A stretch of DNA of 64,000 bases from Alloyangia pacifica (GTDB lineage Bacteria; Pseudomonadota; Alphaproteobacteria; Rhodobacterales; Rhodobacteraceae). Under the pieces are notes generated by a model that ran no database searches, was not told the origin of the DNA, and saw only the letters and a list, made by a program, of their open reading frames with translations. Below, piece after piece: positions 55,699 through 63,945 of the stretch (its first letter is position 1; each line of letters opens with the position of its first letter). The translations under genes and the position numbers were made by a program. The stretch lies in NCBI RefSeq assembly GCF_900116195.1, contig NZ_FOZW01000004.1:1-64000 (forward strand), read 5' to 3'.

Positions 55699-56913
55699 TC
55701 ACTTCCGCTTCTTGGGCGGTGCACCGCGCCGGCTTCGCGTCGGGGCAGGCTTGTCGGGCTTCGCGCCTTCGAGGCCGAGCTGGTCGCGCACAACCTTGGG
55801 GCGCAGCTCCTGCACCTCGCCTTCCTTCAGCTCGCCCAGCTGGAACGGTCCGTAGGAGACGCGGATCAGCCGGTTCACGGTCAGGCCAATATCGGCCATG
55901 GCACGGCGGATCTCGCGGTTCTTGCCCTCGCGCAGCCCGACGGTAAGCCAAGCGTTGGCGCCTTGCTGGCGGTCGAGGGTGACCTCCATCGGCTGGAACT
56001 TCTGGCCATCGACCATGATACCCGCGCGCAGCGGCTTGAGCATGTCCTCGGTGGGCGATCCGTTCACCCGCACGCGGTACTTGCGCAGCCAGCCGGTCGA
56101 GGGCAGCTCGAGCTTGCGCTTGATGCCGCCGTCGTTGGTCAGCAGCAGCAGTCCCTCGGAGTTGAGGTCGAGTCGGCCGATGCTCATCACCCGTGGCAGC
56201 TCCTCGGGCAGCTTGTCGAAGATCGTCTCGCGGCCCTTCTCGTCGCTGGTGGTGGTCACCAGGCCGACGGGTTTGTGATAGAGCCAGATACGCGGTGCCT
56301 CGGGCGGTGCCAGCGGCACGCCGTCGACGGTGATCCGGTCCTTGGCGGTGACGTTGAGCGCGGGGCTCTCGATCACCTTGCCGTTCACCGCGATGCGGCC
56401 TTCCTCGATCATCTTCTCCGCCTCGCGGCGGCTGGCGACACCGGCGCGGGCCAGCACCTTGGCAATGCGCCCGTCCTCGGTGGCGATCGGCGTGCCCGTG
56501 GGGCGCGGTTCGGGCGCGGGCTTCGGTCCGGGCTTGGCGCCGCGGGGGCCGGGTCTGCCGCCCGGCTTGCCACCGGGCTTGAAGCCGCCGCGCGGGGCGC
56601 TGGCGTGCTCCGCCTCGTCATGGACGATCCCGCGGCCTTTGGGTTTTGCCGAAGGTTTTCCGAACGGCTTGCCTTCGGGTTTGCCGGCAGGTTTGCCAAA
56701 CGGCTTGCCCTCGGGCTTGCCTGCGGACCTGCCAAATGGCTTGCCCTCGGGCTTCGCACCACGCGCGCCTCCAGCACTCTCGGCCTTCGGCCCGCCCTTG
56801 AAACCGGGCTTCGGTCCGGACTTGAAACCAGCTTTGGGGCCAGCCTTCGGACCCGTGCTTGCACGGGACTTGGGGCCGGAGGGTTTGGCGGGGCGCGACG
56901 GGGGTTTGCTCAT
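55699..56913 (-). CDS. RluB-family pseudouridine synthase with Lys/Pro/Gly repeat N terminus
   Basis: A 404-residue enzyme. Residues 1-140 are low-complexity, basic, with a 13-residue repeat of the type KPEGKPFGKPAG about four times. An S4 domain follows (RIAKVLARAGVASRREAE), then the RsuA/RluB catalytic core with the catalytic Asp in MSIGRLDLNSEGLLLLTNDG and REGKNREIRRAM. The tail is basic (RSRRGAPPKKRK). RluB (23S 2605) is the best fit, but RsuA/RluF are possible. ATG 56913 or 56925 could be used; neither has a clear ribosome site. Divergent from tadA. Confidence 0.85.
   Translation of the reverse strand: MSKPPSRPAKPSGPKSRASTGPKAGPKAGFKSGPKPGFKGGPKAESAGGARGAKPEGKPFGRSAGKPEGKPFGKPAGKPEGKPFGKPSAKPKGRGIVHDEAEHASAPRGGFKPGGKPGGRPGPRGAKPGPKPAPEPRPTGTPIATEDGRIAKVLARAGVASRREAEKMIEEGRIAVNGKVIESPALNVTAKDRITVDGVPLAPPEAPRIWLYHKPVGLVTTTSDEKGRETIFDKLPEELPRVMSIGRLDLNSEGLLLLTNDGGIKRKLELPSTGWLRKYRVRVNGSPTEDMLKPLRAGIMVDGQKFQPMEVTLDRQQGANAWLTVGLREGKNREIRRAMADIGLTVNRLIRVSYGPFQLGELKEGEVQELRPKVVRDQLGLEGAKPDKPAPTRSRRGAPPKKRK
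56653..56760 (-). repeat. imperfect tandem repeat inside the RluB-like gene
   Basis: A roughly 36-42-base unit encoding KPEGKPFGKPAG-type segments is repeated about three to four times with synonymous changes. It lies in the low-complexity N-terminal region and may vary in copy number between strains. Confidence 0.65.
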
Positions 56914-56991
56914 GCCTGTTGCCATACTGCATCGGCAGGGCCGGGGGAAGCCGACTCGCCAAGCGCCGCGCTTCGCGCTAAGCCCGCGGGC

Positions 56992-57447
56992 ATGAAGTTT
57001 CGCTCTCACATGGATCAGGCGCTGGCCGAGGCGCGCGCCGCCGCCGCCCGCGGCGAGGTGCCGGTGGGCGCCGTCATCGTCTCGCCCGCGGGCGAGGTGC
57101 TCGCCTCCGCCGGCAACCGCACGCGCGAGCTGAACGATCCCACCGCCCACGCCGAGGTGCTCGCTCTGCGCGCCGCCTGTGCCGCGCTCGGGTCCGAGCG
57201 GCTGCCCGAGCATGACCTCTACGTGACGCTGGAGCCGTGCCCGATGTGCGCCGCGGCGATCTCCTTCGCCCGCATCCGGCGGCTTTACTACGGCGCGTCG
57301 GACCCCAAGTCCGGCGGCGTGGCGCAGGGGGCGCGGGTCTACGCGCATCCGCAGTGCCACCACGTGCCCGAGGTCTACGACGGGCTCGCCGCGCCCGAGG
57401 CCGAGGCACTGCTCAAGGATTTCTTCGCCGCGCGCAGGGAGGCATGA
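56992..57447 (+). CDS. tadA: tRNA-specific adenosine deaminase
   Basis: A 151-residue zinc deaminase that converts A34 to inosine in tRNA-Arg(ACG). Zinc and catalytic residues are in TAHAEVLAL and EPCPMCAAAI; RIRRLYYGASDPKSGGV and HPQCHHVPEV are characteristic of TadA. The substrate tRNA gene is in the window at 37778. It is followed one base later by an RluE-like gene. Confidence 0.95.
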   Translation: MKFRSHMDQALAEARAAAARGEVPVGAVIVSPAGEVLASAGNRTRELNDPTAHAEVLALRAACAALGSERLPEHDLYVTLEPCPMCAAAISFARIRRLYYGASDPKSGGVAQGARVYAHPQCHHVPEVYDGLAAPEAEALLKDFFAARREA

Positions 57448-57448
57448 G

Positions 57449-57994
57449 ATGGCCCGCGTGATCCTTCTCAACAAGCCGTTCAACGTGCTGTCGCAGTTCA
57501 CCGACAAGGGCACCGAGGGCAGCCCGCGCGAGACGCTGTCGAGCTACGTGAAGGTGCCGGGCGTCTACCCGGCGGGGCGGCTTGACCGCGACAGCGAGGG
57601 GCTGCTTGTGCTCACCGACGACGGCAAGCTGCAGGCGCGCATTTCAAGCCCGAAGTTCAAACAGCCGAAGACCTATCTCGTGCAGGTCGAGGGTAGTCCG
57701 ACCGACGCGCAGCTCGCGCAGCTGCGCAAGGGCGTCGAACTGAAAGACGGCATGACCCGCCCGGCGCAGGCGCGGCTGATCCCCGAGCCCGAACTCTGGC
57801 CGCGCACCCCTCCGGTGCGCTTTCGCAAGTCCGTGCCGGATGCGTGGATCGAGCTGAAGATCACCGAGGGCCGCAACCGGCAGGTGCGGCGGATGACGGC
57901 GCACGTGGGGCTGCCCTGCCTGCGGCTGGTCCGCTGGGCGGTGGGGACATGGACGCTCGACGGCATCCCGCCGGGTGAATGGCGCGAGATCTGA
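57449..57994 (+). CDS. RluE-like 23S rRNA pseudouridine synthase
   Basis: A 181-residue enzyme of the RsuA/RluE class without an S4 domain. The catalytic Asp is in PAGRLDRDSEGLLVLTDDG and a second motif is ITEGRNRQVRRMTAHVGLP. Length and lack of S4 fit RluE (U2457). Third pseudouridine synthase in the window. Starts one base after the tadA stop. Confidence 0.88.
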   Translation: MARVILLNKPFNVLSQFTDKGTEGSPRETLSSYVKVPGVYPAGRLDRDSEGLLVLTDDGKLQARISSPKFKQPKTYLVQVEGSPTDAQLAQLRKGVELKDGMTRPAQARLIPEPELWPRTPPVRFRKSVPDAWIELKITEGRNRQVRRMTAHVGLPCLRLVRWAVGTWTLDGIPPGEWREI

Positions 57995-58034
57995 GGGGCT
58001 GGCGCGCGCCGCGCGCCGCGCTACTCTGAATGCT

Positions 58035-58694
58035 ATGTGCGGACGTTTCGCGGTCACCCTTCCCGATGATGCCATGGCCAAGATCTTCGAGGCCATGCCC
58101 GGCAACGATTTGCCGCATGTCCCGAACTACAACGTCTGCCCGACCAACGACGTGCATGTGATCCGCTCGGAAGACGGCACGCGGCTGCTGGTGTCGATGC
58201 GCTGGGGCTTCATCCCGCAGTGGTACAAGGCCCCGAACGACGGCCCGCTGCTGATCAACGCCCGTGCCGAGACCATCGCCGAGAAACCCGCCTTCCGCGC
58301 CGCCTGCCGCGAGCGCCGCTGCCTGATCCCGGCGAGCGGGTTCTACGAATGGACCAAGACCGAGGACGGCAAGCGCCTGCCGTGGTACATCGCGCCGGCG
58401 GAGGGCGAGGTGCTGGCCATGGCCGGGATCTGGCAGGACTGGGAGCGCGAGGGGGAAGCTTTCCGCACCTGCGCCATCGTCACTACCGGTGCCAGCGAGG
58501 AGATGTCCCACGTGCATCACCGCATGCCGGTGATCCTGCAGCAGAAGGACTGGGGGCTCTGGCTGGGTGAGGAGGGTCGCGGGGCGGCCGCGCTCATGCA
58601 GCCCGCGCCCGAAGGCGCGCTGGTCCTGCACCGGGTCGATCCGAAGGTGAACTCCAACCGCGCCGAGGGGCCGGAGCTGATCGAACCGATCTGA
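58035..58694 (+). CDS. SRAP-domain protein (HMCES/YedK-like)
   Basis: A 219-residue protein. The catalytic Cys2 is exposed after Met removal (MCGRFAVT), and active-site Asn, Glu and His are in YNVCPTN, SGFYEWTK and HHRMPVIL. The family covalently traps abasic sites in single-stranded DNA. Near-constant length. It lies 40 bases after the RluE-like gene; no LexA-like site recognised. Confidence 0.93.
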   Translation: MCGRFAVTLPDDAMAKIFEAMPGNDLPHVPNYNVCPTNDVHVIRSEDGTRLLVSMRWGFIPQWYKAPNDGPLLINARAETIAEKPAFRAACRERRCLIPASGFYEWTKTEDGKRLPWYIAPAEGEVLAMAGIWQDWEREGEAFRTCAIVTTGASEEMSHVHHRMPVILQQKDWGLWLGEEGRGAAALMQPAPEGALVLHRVDPKVNSNRAEGPELIEPI

Positions 58695-58700
58695 GCGGGA

Positions 58701-59051
58701 TCAGAAGTTGTTATCGAGTTCCAGCGGCGCAGGGTTCACGTAGTCGATGATGCCCGCCGCGGTGCTATCAGCAGCATAGGTATCGCCAAACGCGCCCTGC
58801 ATGCCCTCGGTCACCTCCAGTGCGTAAGTCTCGCCGGGCTGCAGCACGCCGCTGTCCCAGCTGGCATCGATGGCGGTGGCCGACATGGGCACGGTGGAAT
58901 CGTTCACGAAGTTGATCACGTCGCCGACCGAGACGTAGACCTCGTCGGGGAAGTACCCCAGACCCATCAGCATCACCTCCTGCTCGGCAGCGGCGAGCGG
59001 CGCGGCAGTGCCGGCCAGGCAGAGCAGGGAAAGTCCGATCTTGCGCAACAT
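58701..59051 (-). CDS. small secreted cupredoxin-like protein lacking copper ligands
   Basis: A 116-residue protein with a signal peptide (LRKIGLSLLCLAGTAAPLAAA). The mature part VYVSVGDVINFVNDSTVPMSAT resembles the beta sandwich of plastocyanin/pseudoazurin-type cupredoxins, but the usual His, Cys, His ligands are not present (the only Cys is in the signal). GAGGAG lies six bases before ATG 59051. It may have a structural or binding role. Convergent with the SRAP gene. Confidence 0.65.
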   Translation of the reverse strand: MLRKIGLSLLCLAGTAAPLAAAEQEVMLMGLGYFPDEVYVSVGDVINFVNDSTVPMSATAIDASWDSGVLQPGETYALEVTEGMQGAFGDTYAADSTAAGIIDYVNPAPLELDNNF

Positions 59052-59174
59052 GTCAGGCTCCTCGAAAGGCATGGGACCCGGGGCACGTCCTGCGCCCGTC
59101 CCCGCAAGCCCTAGCGCCGGAGTGGGGCGAAAATGGGGCTTCTTGCGGGGAAAAACCGTGGCGCGGTGGTGCGT

Positions 59175-60350
59175 TCAGACCTCGCCGGCGTGGCGCAGCT
59201 CGACCTGCACCACGTCGGTGCGGCCACTGGCGAAGGTCGCGGCGCAGGCGTCGAGATAGAACTGCCAGCTGCGCAGGAAGCTCTCGCCGTAGCCGAGGGT
59301 CTCGATCCGCTTGCGCTGGTGCAGCAGCCCATCGCACCAGATGCGGCAGGTGCGCGCGTAGTCCTGTCCGAAGGCGAAACTCTCGCGCAGCACCAGCCCG
59401 GCCTTTTGCGCCTCGCGCGCCAGCACCGCGTTGCAGGGCAGCATGCCGCCCGGGAAGGTGTGCTGCCGGATGAAATCGGTGCGCTTGCGGTAGAGCGAGA
59501 ACTCGGCGTCCTGCACGGTGATCGCCTGCAGCACGGCGCGGCCGCCCTCGGCCAGCCGGTCCTTCAGCGCGGCGAAATAGACCGGCCAGTAGCGTTCGCC
59601 CACCGCCTCGATCATTTCGATCGACACGATATTGGCGTAGCGTCCCTGCACGGCGCGATAGTCCTGCAGCCGGATGTCCGCCCGCCCGTCGAGCCGCGCG
59701 TCGGCATAGCCTTTCTGGCTGGGCGACAGGGTGATGCCGGTGACACTGCGGCCCTGTTCCGCCGCGCGTTCGGCGAACCCGCCCCAGCCGCAGCCGATCT
59801 CCAGCACCGAGGGGGCGTCGTTCAATCGCGACAGGATGCGGTCGTACTTGCGGTCCTGCGCGTGGGGCAGGGCGTCGTCTCCTTCGCCCTCGGCAAAGAG
59901 CGCCGAAGAGTAGGTCATCCCCGGGTCGAGCCAGAGCTGGTAGAACTCGTTGCCGACGTCGTAATGCGCGCGGATGTTCTTCGACGAGCCCCTGAGGCTG
60001 TTGGCGCGCAGCACCCGGTCGATAAGCCGGAACTTCAGCCGCGCGATGGGCCCGGGGGTGACATAGCGCTCGACCGCATCAAGGTTGTCGAGCGCCAGTC
60101 GCAGCAGCCGCTCGGGGCTCGAACTGTGCCACAGGCCTGCCACGTAGGTCTCGCCAAGGGCGACCTCGCCGCGCGCCGCCAGAGCCGGCAACATCGACCA
60201 GTCGAGAATGTGCATGTCGGCCTCGGGGCCATTGTCGCCGAAGCGGTGGCGCGTGCCCTCGGGGGTAATGAGCGTAAGCTGCCCGTGCTCGATATGCTCC
60301 AGCGTCGATAGGAAGCGGCGTTTCATAAGGGCGGTGACGGGCAGGATCAT
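59175..60350 (-). CDS. cyclopropane-fatty-acyl-phospholipid synthase-family SAM methyltransferase
   Basis: A 391-residue enzyme. The N-terminal region (about 1-110) is followed by the CFA-type core AHYDVGNEFYQLWLDPGMTYSSALF, SAM site VLEIGCGWGGFAERA, GITLSPSQ, SIEMIEAVGERYW and the C-terminal TCRIWCDGLLHQR. It acts on unsaturated membrane lipids. With the upstream DUF1365 and flavoprotein genes, it forms an operon (ATGA overlaps) next to rpoE-chrR, as in Rhodobacter sphaeroides. Whether it makes cyclopropane rings or another methylated fatty acid is open. Confidence 0.9.
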   Translation of the reverse strand: MILPVTALMKRRFLSTLEHIEHGQLTLITPEGTRHRFGDNGPEADMHILDWSMLPALAARGEVALGETYVAGLWHSSSPERLLRLALDNLDAVERYVTPGPIARLKFRLIDRVLRANSLRGSSKNIRAHYDVGNEFYQLWLDPGMTYSSALFAEGEGDDALPHAQDRKYDRILSRLNDAPSVLEIGCGWGGFAERAAEQGRSVTGITLSPSQKGYADARLDGRADIRLQDYRAVQGRYANIVSIEMIEAVGERYWPVYFAALKDRLAEGGRAVLQAITVQDAEFSLYRKRTDFIRQHTFPGGMLPCNAVLAREAQKAGLVLRESFAFGQDYARTCRIWCDGLLHQRKRIETLGYGESFLRSWQFYLDACAATFASGRTDVVQVELRHAGEV

Positions 60351-61123
60351 CGGCTGACCTCTTGATCGGGCGGAGAGGGGAGCGGACGGTAGCCAGCCCC
60401 CTTGAGTTTCAGACGGAGCGCGTTCCAGTAGATGAGCACAATCACGCGCATCGCGCCACCGGGGCGTTTCAGGGCGGCACCGAGCAGGCGCATCGGGGTG
60501 GCCGGTGCCAGAGCGCCGTGCATCGTGGCGATCAGCCCTTCCTTGCCGTCGATCTGGTGGATCGAGATGGCGGCCCCGGCGGTGCTGATGGCAAAGCGGA
60601 AGTGATAGGTGCCGCGCATGTCCTGAAAGGGCGAGACATGGAACGCCTTGGTTGCGGTCAGCTCGTCCCCGGGGGCGATCGGAGCGAAGCCGGCGTGATG
60701 GCACAGGTAGCTGTGGCGCTGGCCGAAGGTGTTGTTGACCTCGGCGATCACCGCCAGCAGCCTGTCACCGCGCAGCGCCAGCCAGAAGGACACCGGGCAG
60801 AACCAGTAGCCGAGAAAGCGCGGCTGGATCATCAGCGCGACGGTGACCTCGGTCAGCCCGGCACCGGCAAAGACTTTCCGTGCCCAGGCCGCGCCGTCTC
60901 CGGCGCCGCGCGGGCCGCCATGGTCCCGGTCATGCAGCGCAAAGAGATTGAAGCGGTTGCGGGAGAAGAAGGTGCGGGGACGGGCTCGATCGGGATCCAG
61001 AAGCAGGTAATCCACGCCATAGGCAAAGGCGTGGCGGATACCTCCGCGCCGCGCATGGGTGACCCGCGCGGGCAGGTGCAGGACTTCGCCGCCTTGCAGA
61101 AGGGCCGAGAGGCTGGCGCTCAT
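60347..61123 (-). CDS. DUF1365 family protein
   Basis: A 258-residue protein with the family patterns VTHARRGGIRHAFAYGVDYLLLD, QPRFLGYWFCPVSFWLALRG, VIAEVNNTFGQRHSYL and KAFHVSPFQDMRGTYHFRF. Function unknown, but almost always encoded between an amine-oxidase-like flavoprotein and a CFA-type methyltransferase. In R. sphaeroides a homologue in the same position is reported to be required for ChrR loss during singlet-oxygen stress (from memory). It overlaps both neighbours by four bases. Confidence 0.9.
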   Translation of the reverse strand: MSASLSALLQGGEVLHLPARVTHARRGGIRHAFAYGVDYLLLDPDRARPRTFFSRNRFNLFALHDRDHGGPRGAGDGAAWARKVFAGAGLTEVTVALMIQPRFLGYWFCPVSFWLALRGDRLLAVIAEVNNTFGQRHSYLCHHAGFAPIAPGDELTATKAFHVSPFQDMRGTYHFRFAISTAGAAISIHQIDGKEGLIATMHGALAPATPMRLLGAALKRPGGAMRVIVLIYWNALRLKLKGAGYRPLPSPPDQEVSR

Positions 61124-62412
61124 GCCGCCACCGGCACGGGCAGCATCTGCCGGGCGACGCGCACGGCGCTGGCAAAACCATCCTCGTGAAAGCCGTTCCG
61201 CAGCCAGGCGCCGGTGTACCAGCTGCGGTTCTGCCCCTGCAGCTTTGCGATCTTTCCCTGCGCGTCGATCGCGCCGAGGTCGAATACCGGGTGGCGGAAG
61301 GTGTTCCGGTCGTAGATCAGCTCGTCGGGGATCTCGCGCTGCGGATTGAGCGTCACGAACATGGGGTCGCTGTCGGGAATGCCCTGCAGCCGGTTCATCC
61401 AGTAGGTCACACCCACTGGCAGGTCGGCAGGCGCGCCGGGCTCTGTGCGGAAGACCCATGAACTCCAGCAGCGGCGGCGGTTCGGCATGAGCCGCGCGTC
61501 GCGGTGCAGCACCGCGTGGTTGTCCTGGAACTTCACCGACCCGAGGGCGCGGCGCTCGGCGGCGCTGGGCGCGGCGAGCAGCGACAGGGCGACGTCGGCG
61601 TGGCAGGCAAAGACCACTTGATCGTAGGTCTCGGGCGCCTCGCCCTCGGTCATCACCTGCACGTGCCGGTCGTCGCGGATCACCTGCCGCACCGGGGTGC
61701 CGGAGCGGAGCGAAACCTGCCGGGCCTCAAGGGCGGTGGCGAGGCGGGAGACATAGCTCTGGCTGCCGCCCGAGACGGTCCACCACTGGTGCTGGCCACC
61801 CGCCGAGAGCAGCGCATGGTTGCGCAGGAAGCGCATCAGAGCCTGCGCCGGGAAATCGCCGATCTGCGCCGAGGGCGTGGACCAGATCGCGCCGCAGATC
61901 GGGTATAGATAGCGCTCGCGGAAGGCCTCGCCGAGCCCCAGCACCTCGACCAGCTCGCCGATCGAGGCGTTGGGACGGGCCTCTGCCACCGCTTCGGCCT
62001 GCTGGTTGAAGCGCAGGATGTCGCGGATCATCGTGTAGAAGCCGGGCCGCGCGAGGTTGCTGCGTTGGCCAAAGAGCGCATTTCCCGAGCGCAGCGCGTA
62101 TTCCAGTCGTCCGCCATCGAGCGAGACGCCGAAGCTCATGTCGCTGCGCTGCACCGGCACGTCGAGATCGCGGAAGAGCGCAGTCAGATGCGGGTAGTTG
62201 GCGTAGTTGAACACGATAAAGCCGGTGTCCACCGGCTGATCGCCGTAGCGCCCGGCCACCACCGTGCGGGCATGGCCGCCGAGGCGCGGGGCGGCCTCGT
62301 AGAGCGTGACGCGGCAGCGCTGCGAGAGCAGCCACGCGGTGGCGAGTCCCGAGATGCCGCCGCCGATCACCGCGACGCGCTGGGGAACTCCAAAAGACAG
62401 GTCTAGGGCCAC
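61120..62412 (-). CDS. NAD(P)/FAD-dependent amine-oxidase-like flavoprotein (COG2907)
   Basis: A 430-residue flavoprotein. FAD-binding motif VAVIGGGISGLATAWLLS (about 13-30), then LYEAAPRLGGHARTV, and the C-terminal NRSWYTGAWLRNGFHEDGF, typical of COG2907. Related to desaturases and amine oxidases; here predicted to oxidise a membrane fatty acid or lipid. GTG 62412 has GGAGG five bases upstream; an upstream ATG at 62439 is less likely. First gene of the operon facing away from rpoE, with a TGATCC-type promoter element. Confidence 0.85.
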   Translation of the reverse strand: MALDLSFGVPQRVAVIGGGISGLATAWLLSQRCRVTLYEAAPRLGGHARTVVAGRYGDQPVDTGFIVFNYANYPHLTALFRDLDVPVQRSDMSFGVSLDGGRLEYALRSGNALFGQRSNLARPGFYTMIRDILRFNQQAEAVAEARPNASIGELVEVLGLGEAFRERYLYPICGAIWSTPSAQIGDFPAQALMRFLRNHALLSAGGQHQWWTVSGGSQSYVSRLATALEARQVSLRSGTPVRQVIRDDRHVQVMTEGEAPETYDQVVFACHADVALSLLAAPSAAERRALGSVKFQDNHAVLHRDARLMPNRRRCWSSWVFRTEPGAPADLPVGVTYWMNRLQGIPDSDPMFVTLNPQREIPDELIYDRNTFRHPVFDLGAIDAQGKIAKLQGQNRSWYTGAWLRNGFHEDGFASAVRVARQMLPVPVAA

Positions 62413-62445
62413 GCGAACCTCCGCCGAGAAAAACTGCACTTGATA

Positions 62446-62475
62446 CCGATACGCATCCGGATCCCAAGTGGATCA
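62446..62475 (-). promoter_or_regulatory. possible RpoE-type promoter of the flavoprotein-DUF1365-CFA operon
   Basis: On the minus strand TGATCC (62470-62475) is followed after 18 bases by TATCGG (62446-62451). TGATCC is the -35 element I know for Rhodobacter RpoE promoters; the -10 fit is partial. Confidence 0.45.
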
Positions 62476-62597
62476 CCAAAGCATTGCGGCGAGGGGAAAT
62501 TTCTTGAGGTGTGCACCGCTGGTGGTTTTCGCGCCCCGGAAGGGCCGTGCCCTTACATGTCCAGCACCGGGGCCTTGAAAAAAATTCCGCTCGCAAG

Positions 62598-62626
62598 TGA
62601 TCCTTTTCGTCTTGGGCGGCGTAACC
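62598..62626 (+). promoter_or_regulatory. possible autoregulated RpoE promoter of rpoE-chrR
   Basis: TGATCC (62598-62603) is followed after 18 bases by TAACCC (from 62622). The same -35 hexamer and spacing occur on the other strand for the divergent operon. It lies about 115 bases before the preferred rpoE start. Confidence 0.5.
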
Positions 62627-62742
62627 CCTACATGTCTCTTGATGGTCGCCTCACCACGCCCGAAGCGCTCGATGCCTTCCAGCCGGAAGCTGCGGGCCCC
62701 GTTTCCGTGGTAAGACTGCCGCGCAAGAGAAAGGACAGATGC

Positions 62743-63300
62743 GTGACGCCTGCCGAACGAACCGAACAGACGCAGTGGCTCCTCGCCGTGCGCGACCGGC
62801 GCGACCGCGAGGCATTCGGGCGGCTGTTCGACTTCTTCGCGCCGCGCCTCAAGGCCATGCTCCTGAGGGGCGGGCTGCGGGACGGCAGCGCCGAGGACGT
62901 CGTTCAGGACGTGATGCTGTCGGTCTGGAACAAGGCCGCGCAGTTCGATCCGCACCGGGCCGAGGCCTCGGCCTGGATCTACCGGATCGCGCGGAACCGC
63001 CAGATCGATCTTTATCGCCGCAAACCGCTGCCTGAGCCGGAACTGGTTCAGGAGCCGGAAAGTTCGGAGCCCGATGCGCCGCAGATTCTGGCGATGGAGC
63101 AAGAGGCGGCACAGCTGCGCGAGGCACTGCAGAAGCTTCGGCCCGAGCAGATCGAAGCGCTGCGCCACGCCTACATGGAAGAGCTGCCCCACAGCGAGAT
63201 CAGCCGGATCACCGGCTTGCCGCTGGGCACGATCAAATCCCGTATCCGCCTCGGGCTCGACCGCCTGCGGCGCGACCTGACAGACCTGAGACCGCAATGA
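62743..63300 (+). CDS. rpoE: ECF sigma factor RpoE (singlet-oxygen response)
   Basis: A 185-residue ECF sigma factor. Region 2 (about 20-95) includes FGRLFDFFAPRLKAMLLRGG and SAEDVVQDVMLSVWNKAAQFD; region 4 (about 130-182) has LRPEQIEALRHAYMEELPHSEIS and GTIKSRIRLGLDRLR. GTG 62743 follows AAGGA and gives the usual length; the open frame reaches 62440 but upstream residues are not family-like. It overlaps the anti-sigma gene chrR (ATGA), as in Rhodobacter. Confidence 0.93.
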   Translation: MTPAERTEQTQWLLAVRDRRDREAFGRLFDFFAPRLKAMLLRGGLRDGSAEDVVQDVMLSVWNKAAQFDPHRAEASAWIYRIARNRQIDLYRRKPLPEPELVQEPESSEPDAPQILAMEQEAAQLREALQKLRPEQIEALRHAYMEELPHSEISRITGLPLGTIKSRIRLGLDRLRRDLTDLRPQ

Positions 63301-63932
63301 GCAAGATCACCCATCATATCCCCGAGGAGATGCTTCGCGCCTATGCCGCCGGAACGCTGCCGCAGCCTTTTGCGGTGGTGATCGCGGCGCATGTGTCGCT
63401 CTGCGATGCCTGCCGCGCCGCGGTGGAAGCCGAATCTGTGCTTGGTGGCGCGCTGCTGTCCGAGCTGTCCCCCGCGACCGTTTCCGAGGGCGCGCGCGAC
63501 CGGCTTTTCGCCGCGCTCGACAGCGCGCCGCCGGCGCCGCCGCAGCAGCGCGGCTCGGGTATCTTCCCGGCCCCGGTGATGGAGGCGCTGAGCGGTCAGC
63601 CGCCCCGTTGGAAGATGCTCGGCGGCGGCATCCGCCAGCAAATCCTCAGCGCCGACGGCGAGGGGTCGCTGCGCCTGCTCTACATCCCGCGGGGCCGGGC
63701 CGTGCCCGAGCACAGCCACGGCGGGCTCGAACTCACACTGGTGCTGCAGGGCAGCTTCTCGGATTGTGAGGGGCAGTTCGGTGTCGGCGACGTGGAGGTG
63801 GCGCATGACGACGTCGACCACCAGCCCATGGCCGGCGACGCGGAGCCCTGCATCTGTCTTGCCGCCACCGATGCGCCGCTGCGCTTCCGGGCGATGATCC
63901 CGCGGCTTCTGCAGCCGTTGTTCCGTATCTGA
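63297..63932 (+). CDS. chrR: zinc-dependent anti-sigma factor ChrR
   Basis: A 211-residue anti-sigma factor. The zinc-binding ZAS domain is at 1-85 with His6, His32, Cys36 and Cys39 (AHVSLCDACR). The C-terminal cupin-like domain has PEHSHGGLELTLVLQG, with the second metal site. It holds RpoE inactive until singlet oxygen or a related signal. Overlaps rpoE by four bases. Confidence 0.95.
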   Translation: MSKITHHIPEEMLRAYAAGTLPQPFAVVIAAHVSLCDACRAAVEAESVLGGALLSELSPATVSEGARDRLFAALDSAPPAPPQQRGSGIFPAPVMEALSGQPPRWKMLGGGIRQQILSADGEGSLRLLYIPRGRAVPEHSHGGLELTLVLQGSFSDCEGQFGVGDVEVAHDDVDHQPMAGDAEPCICLAATDAPLRFRAMIPRLLQPLFRI

Positions 63933-63945
63933 TCCGGGGCGCGCG

